A DNA stretch of 64,000 bases, from contig NZ_BJFL01000006.1 of the NCBI RefSeq assembly GCF_005405885.1, positions 62,001 through 126,000 on the forward strand, in the 5' to 3' direction. This document shows, piece after piece, positions 54,101 through 61,039 of the stretch. Source of the stretch: Gandjariella thermophila (GTDB taxonomy: Bacteria > Actinomycetota > Actinomycetes > Mycobacteriales > Pseudonocardiaceae). Numbering within the stretch: the stretch's first letter is position 1; every line of letters starts with the position of its first letter. The notes beneath the pieces were generated by a model that worked only from the letters and a program-made list of their open reading frames with translations, made no database searches and was not told where the DNA came from. Made by a program: the position numbers and the translations under genes.

Positions 54101-54193
54101 CTCCCGGAACCGGGTGCGGGAGCCGCGCCAGGCGTCCAGGACCGCGGTGCGGAGCGCCTCCGTACCGAACGGATCACCGAAGGGGGTGCCCAT
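51176..54193 (-). CDS. Sacsin-like GHKL ATPase protein, 1005 residues
   Basis: ATG 54193 lies 2 bp after the DUF3027 stop (TGACCATG). The N-terminal 200 residues form a histidine-kinase/Hsp90-type ATPase: ELAQNAADAAMQ (N box), VANTGAPLD (G1-like) and SVGRFGIGFAAVLAV (G2). The rest (200-1005) is long, helical and unassigned, as in sacsin N-terminal ATPase-like proteins annotated in actinobacteria. There is no kinase dimerisation domain. It may act as a chaperone-like or nucleic-acid-linked ATPase. Translational coupling with DUF3027 suggests joint action. Confidence 0.82.
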   Translation of the reverse strand: MGTPFGDPFGTEALRTAVLDAWRGSRTRFREDANAEEDLRYGAYRDRLLVELAQNAADAAMQAGTAGVLRLSVVGGELRVANTGAPLDAEGVAALASLRASAKRDGSSVGRFGIGFAAVLAVTDAPRVMSTSGGVSFSAERTSSTIAAHPELAEMAAAREGAVPVLRLPWPVEEGEPPPPEGFTTEVRLPLRPGVDADALLASAEQDAPDLLLALPGLARIEMGDRAWWREDTGQGVVVLHGGGRAVRWLVRRTSGELSEEQLAGLGVEARERPQWTVCWAVPLTENGAAAPLREDVLHVPTPTDERTSVPARLLATVPVEPSRRRLLPGRAADAVLTEAVRAYPTLVTALPPEQRTALVPLPGFPLSEVDGKLRELVLAELRTSAWLPLAAGGEVAPRDAKVLDLPSAELAGLLGGVLTGLLPAEFAESRHARALAALDVPRLRVADVVAAVTGVDRPPAWWHRLYAALDPLAEQDVTAREELGGLPVPLIDGRTVLGPRGVLLPEADSPTPTMLSSLDVAGLRVVHPEATHPLLARLGARRADADQLLDAPALQAAVESSVADAVSGTDPQPLADVVLRLVGQAGAERGSRPWLAALALPDADGEPRRADELVLPDAPLREILDPAALGAGGPLGVLDGTVAERWPRDVLTGIGVLDSFTLLTDDAPSGPDHGLPDEESWWATVADDVVTELVAVPHLDLVAEGRWPEALRLLTADPDTRRVLYQRTGYTPWWLARNAVLAGRPPRDWRLPSARSLAGLYDPLPDIGLDESLLTAVGVRADLAVSDVDDAVDLVRRLGEKSRPVPAGAAIWAHAALAEAVRAGRVDVSDLDPPERVRVLSGDAVAADDAVVLDRPWSLGVLPAERVVSAGPEPFGTEPAGEGEPSAARSLADLFDLPLASDEVVAEVISEGEPVGWAELGAVVVACDLLGCPVPAGDVVVHDELLVRVETADRAVPWWVTEDGRVHAEDTPEGLARALAWVLARWPDRHLLAALITDPVNYLA

Positions 54194-54195
54194 GG

Positions 54196-55047
54196 TCACC
54201 GCTTCTCGGCGGCCGTGCCCTCCGCACCCGCTGTGTCTACTGTGGACGACCCGGCGGTCGACTCCACGTCCAGCTCGGCGTCGTCGTAGACGAGCTCGGC
54301 CACCGGGACCGGGGACGCGGTGTCCACCTGGATCTCGGAGTGTGCCCCGCAGCCGTACTCGACGTGCACCACGTGCCCGTCCGCCGGCGACATCTCGTTG
54401 GCGCACACCCCGAACGCCGCCCGCAGCGAACCCGGCAGCGGCAGGTAGAACCCGCACGTGCCGCACGGCTCCGGAGCGCTGCGCGCCATGTCGCTGTCCG
54501 GCCCGAACTCTCCGTGCTGCCAGCGCTCCGCGGCCGCCACCCGACCCTCCCGGGACAGCAGCCGGGCCCGGCCGAGCCCGATCTCGCCGGCCACCTCCAG
54601 CATGGCCTGGTCGTCCGAGTCGACGTAGCCGGGGACCAGCCGGGGGTCCTCCGGCTGCGCCGGCAGCAGGTCACCGACGCCGAGGTCGCCGGCGCGGACC
54701 CGCTCCTGCCACGGCACCCACTCGGGGGCCACCAGCGCGTCCGGCCCGGGCAGCAGCACGACCTCGCTGACCGTCACCGGGGTGCCCGGCTCGGCCGTGG
54801 CCACCGTCACCGCCCATCGCCAGCCGCGGTAGCCCGGGTGCAGCGTCTCGAACAGGTGCGTGGCGGCGGCCGGGTCCTCGGCGTCCACCCCGACGTGCCG
54901 GCCGACCCCGTCCTCGCCGGCCTCCGTCTCGGCGGCGGCGCGGGCCAGGTCGACGGCGGCGGCGAGCACCGGGTCCGGGCGCAGGCCGCCGTCGGGGCCG
55001 TCGGCGTGTCCTGCGGGACGGCTTCCTTGCGTCGGCGTGGGGGTCAC
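54196..55047 (-). CDS. DUF3027 protein with Cys cluster
   Basis: The protein has 283 residues from GTG 55047. The central part matches DUF3027 (HLFETLHPGYRGWRWAVTVA, GPDALVAPEWVPWQERVR, LVPGYVDSDDQAM). EPCGTCGFYLPLPGSL and FGVCANEMSPADGHVVHVEYGCGAHSE contain four spaced Cys and suggest a zinc ribbon. Corresponds to Rv0877 by neighbourhood. Role unknown; coupled to the ATPase gene. Confidence 0.87.
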   Translation of the reverse strand: MTPTPTQGSRPAGHADGPDGGLRPDPVLAAAVDLARAAAETEAGEDGVGRHVGVDAEDPAAATHLFETLHPGYRGWRWAVTVATAEPGTPVTVSEVVLLPGPDALVAPEWVPWQERVRAGDLGVGDLLPAQPEDPRLVPGYVDSDDQAMLEVAGEIGLGRARLLSREGRVAAAERWQHGEFGPDSDMARSAPEPCGTCGFYLPLPGSLRAAFGVCANEMSPADGHVVHVEYGCGAHSEIQVDTASPVPVAELVYDDAELDVESTAGSSTVDTAGAEGTAAEKR

Positions 55048-55088
55048 ACCCCGATTGTGCCGCACGTCTCCCGAGGCCAGCCGCCCGG

Positions 55089-55451
55089 CTAGGGCCCGGG
55101 CGAGGCCAGCGCGGCACGCACGATCCGCAGCGCCTCGGCGTGGTCGATGCCCAGGCCACGGACGGTGGCAGCGTACTCCCGGGCGGCCGCCTCGGCGCGC
55201 TCCCTGGCGAGGTCGCCGGCCGGGGCGACGAACGTCCCGGCGCGGCCCCTGGTGACGACCAGGCCGGCCTCCTCCAGTTCGCGGTACGCCCTGGCCACGG
55301 TGTTCACGGCGAGCCCGAGGTCGGCGGCGAGCCGGCGAACCGTGGGTAGCCGCGCCCCCACGGCCAGGGTGTGGTCCGTGATCCGTTGCGCCAGCTGGCG
55401 GCGGACCTGCTCGTACGGCGGCACGCCGGAACCGTGGTCGATGCTGATCAC
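55089..55451 (-). CDS. GntR-family regulator, YtrA type
   Basis: The protein has 120 residues; AAGGAGG precedes GTG 55451. Winged helix at about 10-75 (PPYEQVRRQLAQRI, LPTVRRLAADLGLAVNTVARAYRELEEAGLVVTRG) followed by a short two-helix dimer tail, the YtrA architecture. YtrA-type regulators usually control ABC transporters; the nearest carrier is the divergent MFS gene. Confidence 0.9.
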   Translation of the reverse strand: MISIDHGSGVPPYEQVRRQLAQRITDHTLAVGARLPTVRRLAADLGLAVNTVARAYRELEEAGLVVTRGRAGTFVAPAGDLARERAEAAAREYAATVRGLGIDHAEALRIVRAALASPGP

Positions 55452-55603
55452 GCCGCCTCCTTTTCCGCGGGTTCGCGCGCGACCGCGGGTGCGTGCCCAT
55501 CACGCGATCGGCCGCGCGCGGCAAAGTCAACCGTCCGGTCATGTGATCGTCGCGGGTGGCGGGAAACGGCGCATGCGGAGCCACCGTGGGGCAGGATGAG
55601 GGC

Positions 55604-57277
55604 ATGGTTCCGCCCGGTTCCGCCGACCCGCCCGGCGGCGCCGCGCGTGGCCGTCCCGGCTGGAGCGGCGGGCGCCGGCGCCGGGACGTGCCACGGCCCC
55701 CGTCGCGGCCGTCGACCGGGCCGTCGGCACGGCCGGAGGCGCCCACCCGATGGCGCTCCGAGTGGTACCCGGATGACGAGGATGCCCCGCCGTCCAGTGC
55801 GCGGCACGGCTTCACCGAACCACCCCGGCCCCGGACCGCCGGGGACGACGGGCCGGCGCCGCCGCGCAAGCTGACCGTGACCAGGGTGGTGTTCTGGCGC
55901 GGCCGGGTGTTCACCCGGCGGGCGGTGCGCGCCTACCGCGGCGCGCTGCACGCCGACGGCGCCGACCGGTCCGGGCTGGCCGCGCTGACCAGGGCGGTGA
56001 TGCTCAATTACGCCACCGACGCGACGCTGGCGGTGGCGCTGGCCAACACCCTGTTCTTCTCCGCCGCCACGGCGGAGAGCAAGACCAAGGTGGCGCTGTA
56101 CCTGCTGGTCACGGTGGCGCCGTTCGCGCTGGTCGCGCCGGTCATCGGCCCCGCGCTGGACCGGGTGCAGCAGGGCAGGCGGGTGGCGCTGGCGGTGTCC
56201 TGCCTGGGGCAGGCGCTGGCCGCGGTGGTGATGGCGCTGCACTACGGCGACTGGCTGCTCTACCCGGCGGCGCTGGCCACCATGGTGCTGTCCAAGTCGT
56301 TCACGGTCCTCAAGGCCGCGGTCACGCCGAGGGTGCTGCCCGAGGGGATCACCCTGGTCAAGACGAACGCCCGGCTGACCGTGTTCGGGCTGGCCGCCAG
56401 CGCCGTTTTCGGCGCGCTCGCCGCGGGGCTGGCCAAGCTGTCCGGTTCACCCGGGGCGCTGTGGTTCACCGCCGTGCTGGCGGTCGTGGACGCCGCACTG
56501 TGCCTGCGCATCCCGTCCTGGGTGGAGGTCACCGAGGGCGAGGTGGCCACGTCGCTGCGGGCCAGGCCGCGCCGGCCGAGGCGGACCCCGATGGGCGGCC
56601 GGGTGCTGGTCGCGCTGTGCGGCAACGGCACGATCCGGCTGCTCACCGGGTTCCTCACGCTGTTCGCCGCGTTCGTGGTCAAGGCGCAGACCGAGCACTC
56701 GCCGCTGCGCCAGGTGCTGCTGCTCGGCATGATCGGCGCGGCGGCCGGGATCGGCAACTTCCTGGGCAACGCGGTGGGCGCGCGGGTGCACTTCGGCCGG
56801 CCGGACCAGGCTGTGATCGGCTGCCTGTCCGGTGTGCTGGCGGCCACCGTGCTGGCGGCGGTGCTGCCGGGCATCGTGACCGCCGCAGTACTCGGGCTGA
56901 TCGGCGCGACCGGCAGCGCGCTGGCCAAGGTGAGCCTGGACGCGACCATCCAGGACGACCTGCCGGAGGCGGCCAGGGCGTCGGCATTCGGCCGCTCCGA
57001 GACCGTGCTCCAGCTCACCTGGGTGTTCGGCGGCGCGCTCGGCGTGCTGCTCCCGCCGACGTACTGGATCGGTTTCACCGTCATGTCCGCCGTGCTGGCG
57101 CTCGGCCTGGCGCAGACGGTGCTGTACCGGCAGGGCGCGTCGCTGCTTGGCTACCTCGGCCGCTGGACGCGGCTCGCCGACCGCTTCGGCCGGGGCCGGC
57201 GGGAACCGGAGCACACCAGTCCATTACCCACCGAACCAGCGGGTGGGCGGTCCGAGGGCGCGACCGGCACCACGTAG
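55604..57277 (+). CDS. MFS transporter with Pro/Arg-rich N-terminal tail
   Basis: The protein has 557 residues from ATG 55604. The first ~90 residues are basic and disordered, then the membrane domain follows (RAVMLNYATDATLAVALANTLFF, VALYLLVTVAPFALVAPVIGPALD, KSFTVLKAAVTPRVLPEGITLVKTNAR quoted in part). It matches the MFS protein next to DUF2771 and DUF3027 in mycobacteria (Rv0876c). Substrate unknown. Confidence 0.88.
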   Translation: MVPPGSADPPGGAARGRPGWSGGRRRRDVPRPPSRPSTGPSARPEAPTRWRSEWYPDDEDAPPSSARHGFTEPPRPRTAGDDGPAPPRKLTVTRVVFWRGRVFTRRAVRAYRGALHADGADRSGLAALTRAVMLNYATDATLAVALANTLFFSAATAESKTKVALYLLVTVAPFALVAPVIGPALDRVQQGRRVALAVSCLGQALAAVVMALHYGDWLLYPAALATMVLSKSFTVLKAAVTPRVLPEGITLVKTNARLTVFGLAASAVFGALAAGLAKLSGSPGALWFTAVLAVVDAALCLRIPSWVEVTEGEVATSLRARPRRPRRTPMGGRVLVALCGNGTIRLLTGFLTLFAAFVVKAQTEHSPLRQVLLLGMIGAAAGIGNFLGNAVGARVHFGRPDQAVIGCLSGVLAATVLAAVLPGIVTAAVLGLIGATGSALAKVSLDATIQDDLPEAARASAFGRSETVLQLTWVFGGALGVLLPPTYWIGFTVMSAVLALGLAQTVLYRQGASLLGYLGRWTRLADRFGRGRREPEHTSPLPTEPAGGRSEGATGTT

Positions 57278-57280
57278 GCT
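57275..57280 (+). promoter_or_regulatory. Leaderless -10 box for the DUF2771 gene
   Basis: TAGGCT overlaps the end of the MFS gene and lies 8 nt before GTG 57289. Confidence 0.45.
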
Positions 57281-57288
57281 CGACGGAC

Positions 57289-57762
57289 GTGCGCCGAGTC
57301 GTTCTTCCCGCCGTGGTCGGCCTCGCCGCGCTGGGCGTGGCCGGATGCGCCGCCCCGCCGCACCCGGAGGTCACCTTCTACTCCGCCGGGCAAGCCGTCC
57401 GCACCGGTCCAACCCAGTACTGCGATCACCAGGGCGACCAGTGCGGCGCCGACCCCCGGGCCGGCGCGGTGCTGCGCGTGCCGGCCGGGAAGCCGGTGCA
57501 GATCTCGGTGCCCGGCGAGGTCGGCGACGCGGCGTGGCAGGTGGTGTTCCGGTACCGCGAGCCGGGCGGCGCGGAGCAGGAGGCCCGTAGCTCGGTGTTC
57601 GCCCCGGGCGACCGGCTGGCCTACACGCTGGTGCTGCCGCACGCCGGGGACCGGCTGGAGACCGCCGAGGTGCAGCGGTTCGGCGGTCTCGCGGCCGGCC
57701 CGGACGGCCTGGAGTACCTGATCGGTGCCACCTGGGTGCTCTCCGTGGACGAGCGCGGCTAG
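57289..57762 (+). CDS. DUF2771-like lipoprotein
   Basis: The protein has 157 residues. Signal [20 protein letters not shown] with lipobox VAGC places the lipid anchor at Cys20. The mature part is beta-rich with a Cys pair in [14 protein letters not shown]. It corresponds to Rv0875c by neighbourhood. Its stop overlaps that of the convergent cold-shock gene (CTAGCTAG). Confidence 0.85.
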   Translation: MRRVVLPAVVGLAALGVAGCAAPPHPEVTFYSAGQAVRTGPTQYCDHQGDQCGADPRAGAVLRVPAGKPVQISVPGEVGDAAWQVVFRYREPGGAEQEARSSVFAPGDRLAYTLVLPHAGDRLETAEVQRFGGLAAGPDGLEYLIGATWVLSVDERG

Positions 57763-58157
57763 CTAGGGTCCAACTCCCTGGCCACCGCGCGCACCACCTC
57801 GGCGATGCGCTTGGCGTTCTTCCGGTCCGGGTAACGACCTCGGCGCAGCTCCGGCTGGACCTTCGCCTCCAGCAGCTTGATCATGTCCTCGATGAGGCCG
57901 TGCAGCTCATCGGCGGGACGGCGACGTGCCTCGGTGACGGAGGGCAGCGGATCGATCAACCGGACGGACAGCGCCTGCGGCCCGCGTCGCCCCTCGGCCA
58001 TGCCGAACTCGATGCGCTGGCCGGCCTTGAGCGTCTGGACGCCCGGCGGCAAGGCGGAGGCACGCACGTACACGTCCTCGCCGCCGTCCTGGGTGACGAA
58101 GCCGAAGCCCTTCTCCGAGTCGTACCACTTGACCCTTCCGGTCGGCACTGTGCTCAC
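57759..58157 (-). CDS. Cold-shock protein with C-terminal extension (CspB-like)
   Basis: The protein has 132 residues; GAGGGAACG precedes GTG 58157. The cold-shock domain has [21 protein letters not shown] (RNP1) and DVYVRASAL (RNP2) within residues 5-70. A helical extension follows ([41 protein letters not shown]), as in the 135-residue mycobacterial CspB (Rv0871). RNA chaperone or regulator. Confidence 0.93.
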   Translation of the reverse strand: MSTVPTGRVKWYDSEKGFGFVTQDGGEDVYVRASALPPGVQTLKAGQRIEFGMAEGRRGPQALSVRLIDPLPSVTEARRRPADELHGLIEDMIKLLEAKVQPELRRGRYPDRKNAKRIAEVVRAVARELDPS

Positions 58158-58302
58158 CGTTCCCTCATCGTCTGGTCCGCGTCGTGGCGCGGCGACGTCC
58201 GGAGACGTCCCCCGCACGACGAACGCGCCCCAGGGCGTGCCCAGGACGCGCTCCATCAAGCGTAGCGAGGAATGCCGGCGCCGGGGGATCTGGTTACCGG
58301 AC

Positions 58303-58308
58303 TAGGCT
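58303..58308 (+). promoter_or_regulatory. Leaderless -10 box for the small membrane-protein gene
   Basis: TAGGCT is followed by 7 nt and ATG 58316, with no Shine-Dalgarno. Confidence 0.5.
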
Positions 58309-58315
58309 TCCCGCC

Positions 58316-58522
58316 ATGGCCATGCCCACCTCGCGGAGCGCGTTCCTGCCGGTCGCCGTCGCGGTGTTCGCCGCCGGCCTGGTCGCCGTGCTGGCGGTGC
58401 TGGCGCTGTTCGCGTCCGGCCGGCACGACCTGCCGGTCTGGCTGTCGGCGTGCGCCATGCTCACCCCGGTCGGCCTCGCGCTCGGCGTGGTCGGCGCGGT
58501 GCTGGACGGCCGCCGGCGCTGA
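58316..58522 (+). CDS. Small two-helix membrane protein
   Basis: The protein has 68 residues: a short basic start MAMPTSRSAF, helix PVAVAVFAAGLVAVLAVLAL, a loop SGRHDLPVW and helix AMLTPVGLALGVVGAVLDG, then GRRR. Positively charged ends place both termini inside. No family name recalled; similar small proteins occur beside cspB in actinobacteria. Confidence 0.75.
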   Translation: MAMPTSRSAFLPVAVAVFAAGLVAVLAVLALFASGRHDLPVWLSACAMLTPVGLALGVVGAVLDGRRR

Positions 58523-58624
58523 CCCGACAGTCCAGGACGCGCACGGTCGCCCGGCCGTCCGGGGCCGCGCGACCGTGGTACGAATCACCCTCCCGGACCC
58601 GCGCATCGGAACAGGAGAAAAGCC

Positions 58625-59578
58625 GTGGACCCGTTGCACCGCCAGGGCTTTCATTCCCTGCGTGCCGGCGGCCTGAACTGGGATTCCCTGCCTCTTCGGC
58701 TGTTCGTCAGCGGCAACGCGAAATGCTGGAATCCCGCGGACATCGACTTCGACCGGGACGCCGAGGACTGGCGCGGGTTGGCCGGGGCGGAGCGCACCGC
58801 GCTGGCGTACCTGGCCGCGATGTTCGTCGCGGGCGAGGAGGCGCTCGCCGGGCACGCCCGGTCGTTCATCGCGGCCATGTCCGGCGAGGACCGGTTCGGC
58901 GACGTCATGTACCTGACCCAGTCCGGCTTCGAGGAGGCCAGGCATGCCGAGGCGTTCCGCCGCTGGCTGGACGCCGTGGAGCTGGCCGGCGACCTGCAGC
59001 GCCACGTGCTGGACAACCCCGGCTACCGGACGCTGTTCTGCGAGGCGCTGCCCGAGGCGATGCGCGCGCTCGACGACGATCCCACGCCCGCCAACCAGGT
59101 CCGGGCCAGCGTCACCTACCACCACATCATCGAGGGCACCCTCGCGCTCACCGGCCATCTCGCCTGGAGCAGGCTGTGCCGGCTGCGCGGCATCCTGCCC
59201 GGGATACAGCAACTGCTCCGCCACGTCGGCGACGACCAGCGCAGGCACATGGCCTGGGGCACGTTCACCTGCCGCAGGCACGTGGCCGCGGACGACGCCA
59301 ACTGGCACGTCGTGCTGCGCCGCACCGCCGAGCTGCTGCCGTACGCGCTGAGCGCCATCCAGTGGGTGCACGAGCAGTTCGACGAGGTCCCGTTCGAGCT
59401 GAACGTGCACCGGCTGGTCGGCTACGCCGCCGATCGCGCCCAGCGCCGGCTGGGCGCGATCGAAGCGGCGCGCGGGCTTCCGGTGGACCAGATCGACGTC
59501 GACCGCGCCCCCGAGCAGTTGGAGGAGCGGTTCTTCGCCGAGGACGCCGCCACGCTCGCCGTCACCGTGCCGCGATAG
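58625..59578 (+). CDS. R2-like ligand-binding oxidase (R2lox) homologue with altered metal site
   Basis: The protein has 317 residues; CAGGAG precedes GTG 58625. It matches R2lox (M. tuberculosis Rv0233) along its length, with a constant +3 offset: Glu71, Glu104, His107, Tyr165, Glu170 and His208 align with E68, E101, H104, Y162, E167 and H205. The sixth ligand, E202, is Gln205 here (codon CAG at 59237-59239), and cross-linking Val71 is Leu74. R2lox proteins hold a Mn/Fe centre and a fatty-acid ligand. The changes suggest a divergent or inactive variant. Confidence 0.88.
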   Translation: MDPLHRQGFHSLRAGGLNWDSLPLRLFVSGNAKCWNPADIDFDRDAEDWRGLAGAERTALAYLAAMFVAGEEALAGHARSFIAAMSGEDRFGDVMYLTQSGFEEARHAEAFRRWLDAVELAGDLQRHVLDNPGYRTLFCEALPEAMRALDDDPTPANQVRASVTYHHIIEGTLALTGHLAWSRLCRLRGILPGIQQLLRHVGDDQRRHMAWGTFTCRRHVAADDANWHVVLRRTAELLPYALSAIQWVHEQFDEVPFELNVHRLVGYAADRAQRRLGAIEAARGLPVDQIDVDRAPEQLEERFFAEDAATLAVTVPR

Positions 59579-59602
59579 CCGCCGTGCCGCGCCAGCCGCC
59601 GC

Positions 59603-60001
59603 TCAGCCGCCGACGTGCTGGTGCAGGCAGAGAATGTTGCCCTCGGTGTCGACGAACCAGGCCGCCTTCTCGCCCTGCATGTCCGCGATGTGGTCGCGCG
59701 TCCTGAGGCCGGGCATGTCGTAGTCCTGGAAGCGCACGCCGCGCCGCTCCAGATCGCTGATCTCCCGGCGGATGTCGGGCACCTCGAAGCTGAGCACGGT
59801 GTGCTCGCTCTGCGCGCCCGGCTCGGCCGGCCGCAGCGCGATCATGTCGCACTCGCGCTCGCCGTCGGCGATCCGGAACAGGTGCATGCCATCCGGTGAG
59901 GTGCCCGCGTCGGCCAGGCCGAGCGCCTCGGCGTAGAAGTGCGTGGCCCGCTCCACGTCGGCCACCGGCAGGATGGTGGTGGTGTGGCTGGTGGTGAGCA
60001 C
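59603..60001 (-). CDS. VOC-superfamily protein (glyoxalase/dioxygenase-like)
   Basis: The protein has 132 residues; GAGGAGG precedes GTG 60001. Two beta-alpha-beta-beta-beta units: TTTILPVADVERATHFYAEALGL and EHTVLSFEVPDIRREISDLERRGVRF, ending AAWFVDTEGNILCLHQH. Candidate metal ligands are His6-region, Glu in EHTV and Glu in DTEGNI. Likely a detoxification or resistance protein; substrate unknown. Confidence 0.85.
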   Translation of the reverse strand: MLTTSHTTTILPVADVERATHFYAEALGLADAGTSPDGMHLFRIADGERECDMIALRPAEPGAQSEHTVLSFEVPDIRREISDLERRGVRFQDYDMPGLRTRDHIADMQGEKAAWFVDTEGNILCLHQHVGG

Positions 60002-60208
60002 GGGGACCTCCTCGTCGCTCCTGCGGCCGGCCCCGCGCCGGCCGGCGGACACCGTCACCGTCCCTCCGCACCCAACCCGCGGCTACGGTCGAACGTCCCC
60101 TGTCGGGCGAACCCGGTCCCACCCCACGGCGCAGTGCGGTGCCGCGTCCCCGGTCGACATGCGAACTTCGCAGGTCACCCCGGTGATGGCGGGCGCGAAG
60201 CGGGGTTC

Positions 60209-60214
60209 TAGGTT
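60209..60214 (+). promoter_or_regulatory. Putative -10 box for the deacetylase-like operon
   Basis: TAGGTT lies 42 nt before GTG 60256, which has GAGGGAAAGGA upstream. It would drive the two-gene unit 60256-62266. Confidence 0.35.
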
Positions 60215-60255
60215 TTGCGCTGGACCAACACTGGCGCACCGAGGGAAAGGACACC

Positions 60256-61035
60256 GTGGCGGTGGACCGGCAGCCGCTATCCCGCCGGCGAGTACTGGGC
60301 CTGGGCGTCGCCTCGGCGGCCACACTCGCCGGGTGCTCGACGCCCCCGCGCGCCGCGCCGCCCGCGACCACCCAGCCCCGGCCCGTGGAGCCCACCCCAA
60401 CGGCGACGTCGTCGTCAACCCCGGCCGCGCTCGTCGGGCCGGCGGTCGAACTGGTCCGCGGCGACGGCACCCGGCCGCAGGTCGCGCTGACCTTCCACGG
60501 CGCCGGCGACCTCGGCATCACCCGCCGGGTGCTGGACATCCTCGCGCAGCACCGGGCGAAGGTCACCGTGCTCGCCGTCGGCACCTGGCTGGCCGCCAGC
60601 CCGGACGCCGCCAAAATGATCGTGGACGGCGGGCATGAACTGGGCAACCACACCTGGAGCCATCCCGCGCTGTCGCATCTCGCGCCGTCCGCGGTGCGCG
60701 CGGAGATCGAACGCTGCCGGGACCGGCTGGTGCAGCTCACCGGCTCGCCCGGCGGCTGGTTCCGGCAGTCCCAGGGTCAGCACGCCACCCCGGATGAGCT
60801 GGCCGAGGCGGGCCGGGCCGGGTACTCCAGGGTGCTGTCCTACGACGTCGACTCGCTGGACTGGCAGGACCCCGGGCCGGCGACGATCCGCCGCGCCACG
60901 GCCGCCGCCCGGGCCGGCAGCGTGGTCAGCATGCATCTCGGCCACGAGGGCACGGTCCAGGCGCTTCCGGGCATTCTCGCCGACCTCGCCGACCGGGGGT
61001 TGGTCCCGGTCACCGCGAATGACCTCCTGAGGTGA
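60256..61035 (+). CDS. NodB-like polysaccharide deacetylase lipoprotein, altered catalytic motif
   Basis: The protein has 259 residues. A Tat-like start PLSRRRVLGLGVASAATLAGC combines twin arginine and lipobox LAGC (Cys near 27). After a Thr/Pro linker the NodB domain begins: motif 1, normally TFDDG, reads TFHGAGD; motif 2 HTWSHP has the expected two histidines; later WFRQSQGQHATP and SMHLGHEGT. Loss of the usual Asp pair makes classical deacetylase activity uncertain. GTG 60256 follows GAGGGAAAGGA. The next gene begins 5 bp after the stop. Confidence 0.85.
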   Translation: MAVDRQPLSRRRVLGLGVASAATLAGCSTPPRAAPPATTQPRPVEPTPTATSSSTPAALVGPAVELVRGDGTRPQVALTFHGAGDLGITRRVLDILAQHRAKVTVLAVGTWLAASPDAAKMIVDGGHELGNHTWSHPALSHLAPSAVRAEIERCRDRLVQLTGSPGGWFRQSQGQHATPDELAEAGRAGYSRVLSYDVDSLDWQDPGPATIRRATAAARAGSVVSMHLGHEGTVQALPGILADLADRGLVPVTANDLLR

Positions 61036-61039
61036 CCAC

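Noticed and set aside
60100-60240. Possible fourth copy of the structured intergenic element (GCGAACTTCG present)
   Set aside because: Only the short word matches; CACTGTG spacing and the outer stem are missing.
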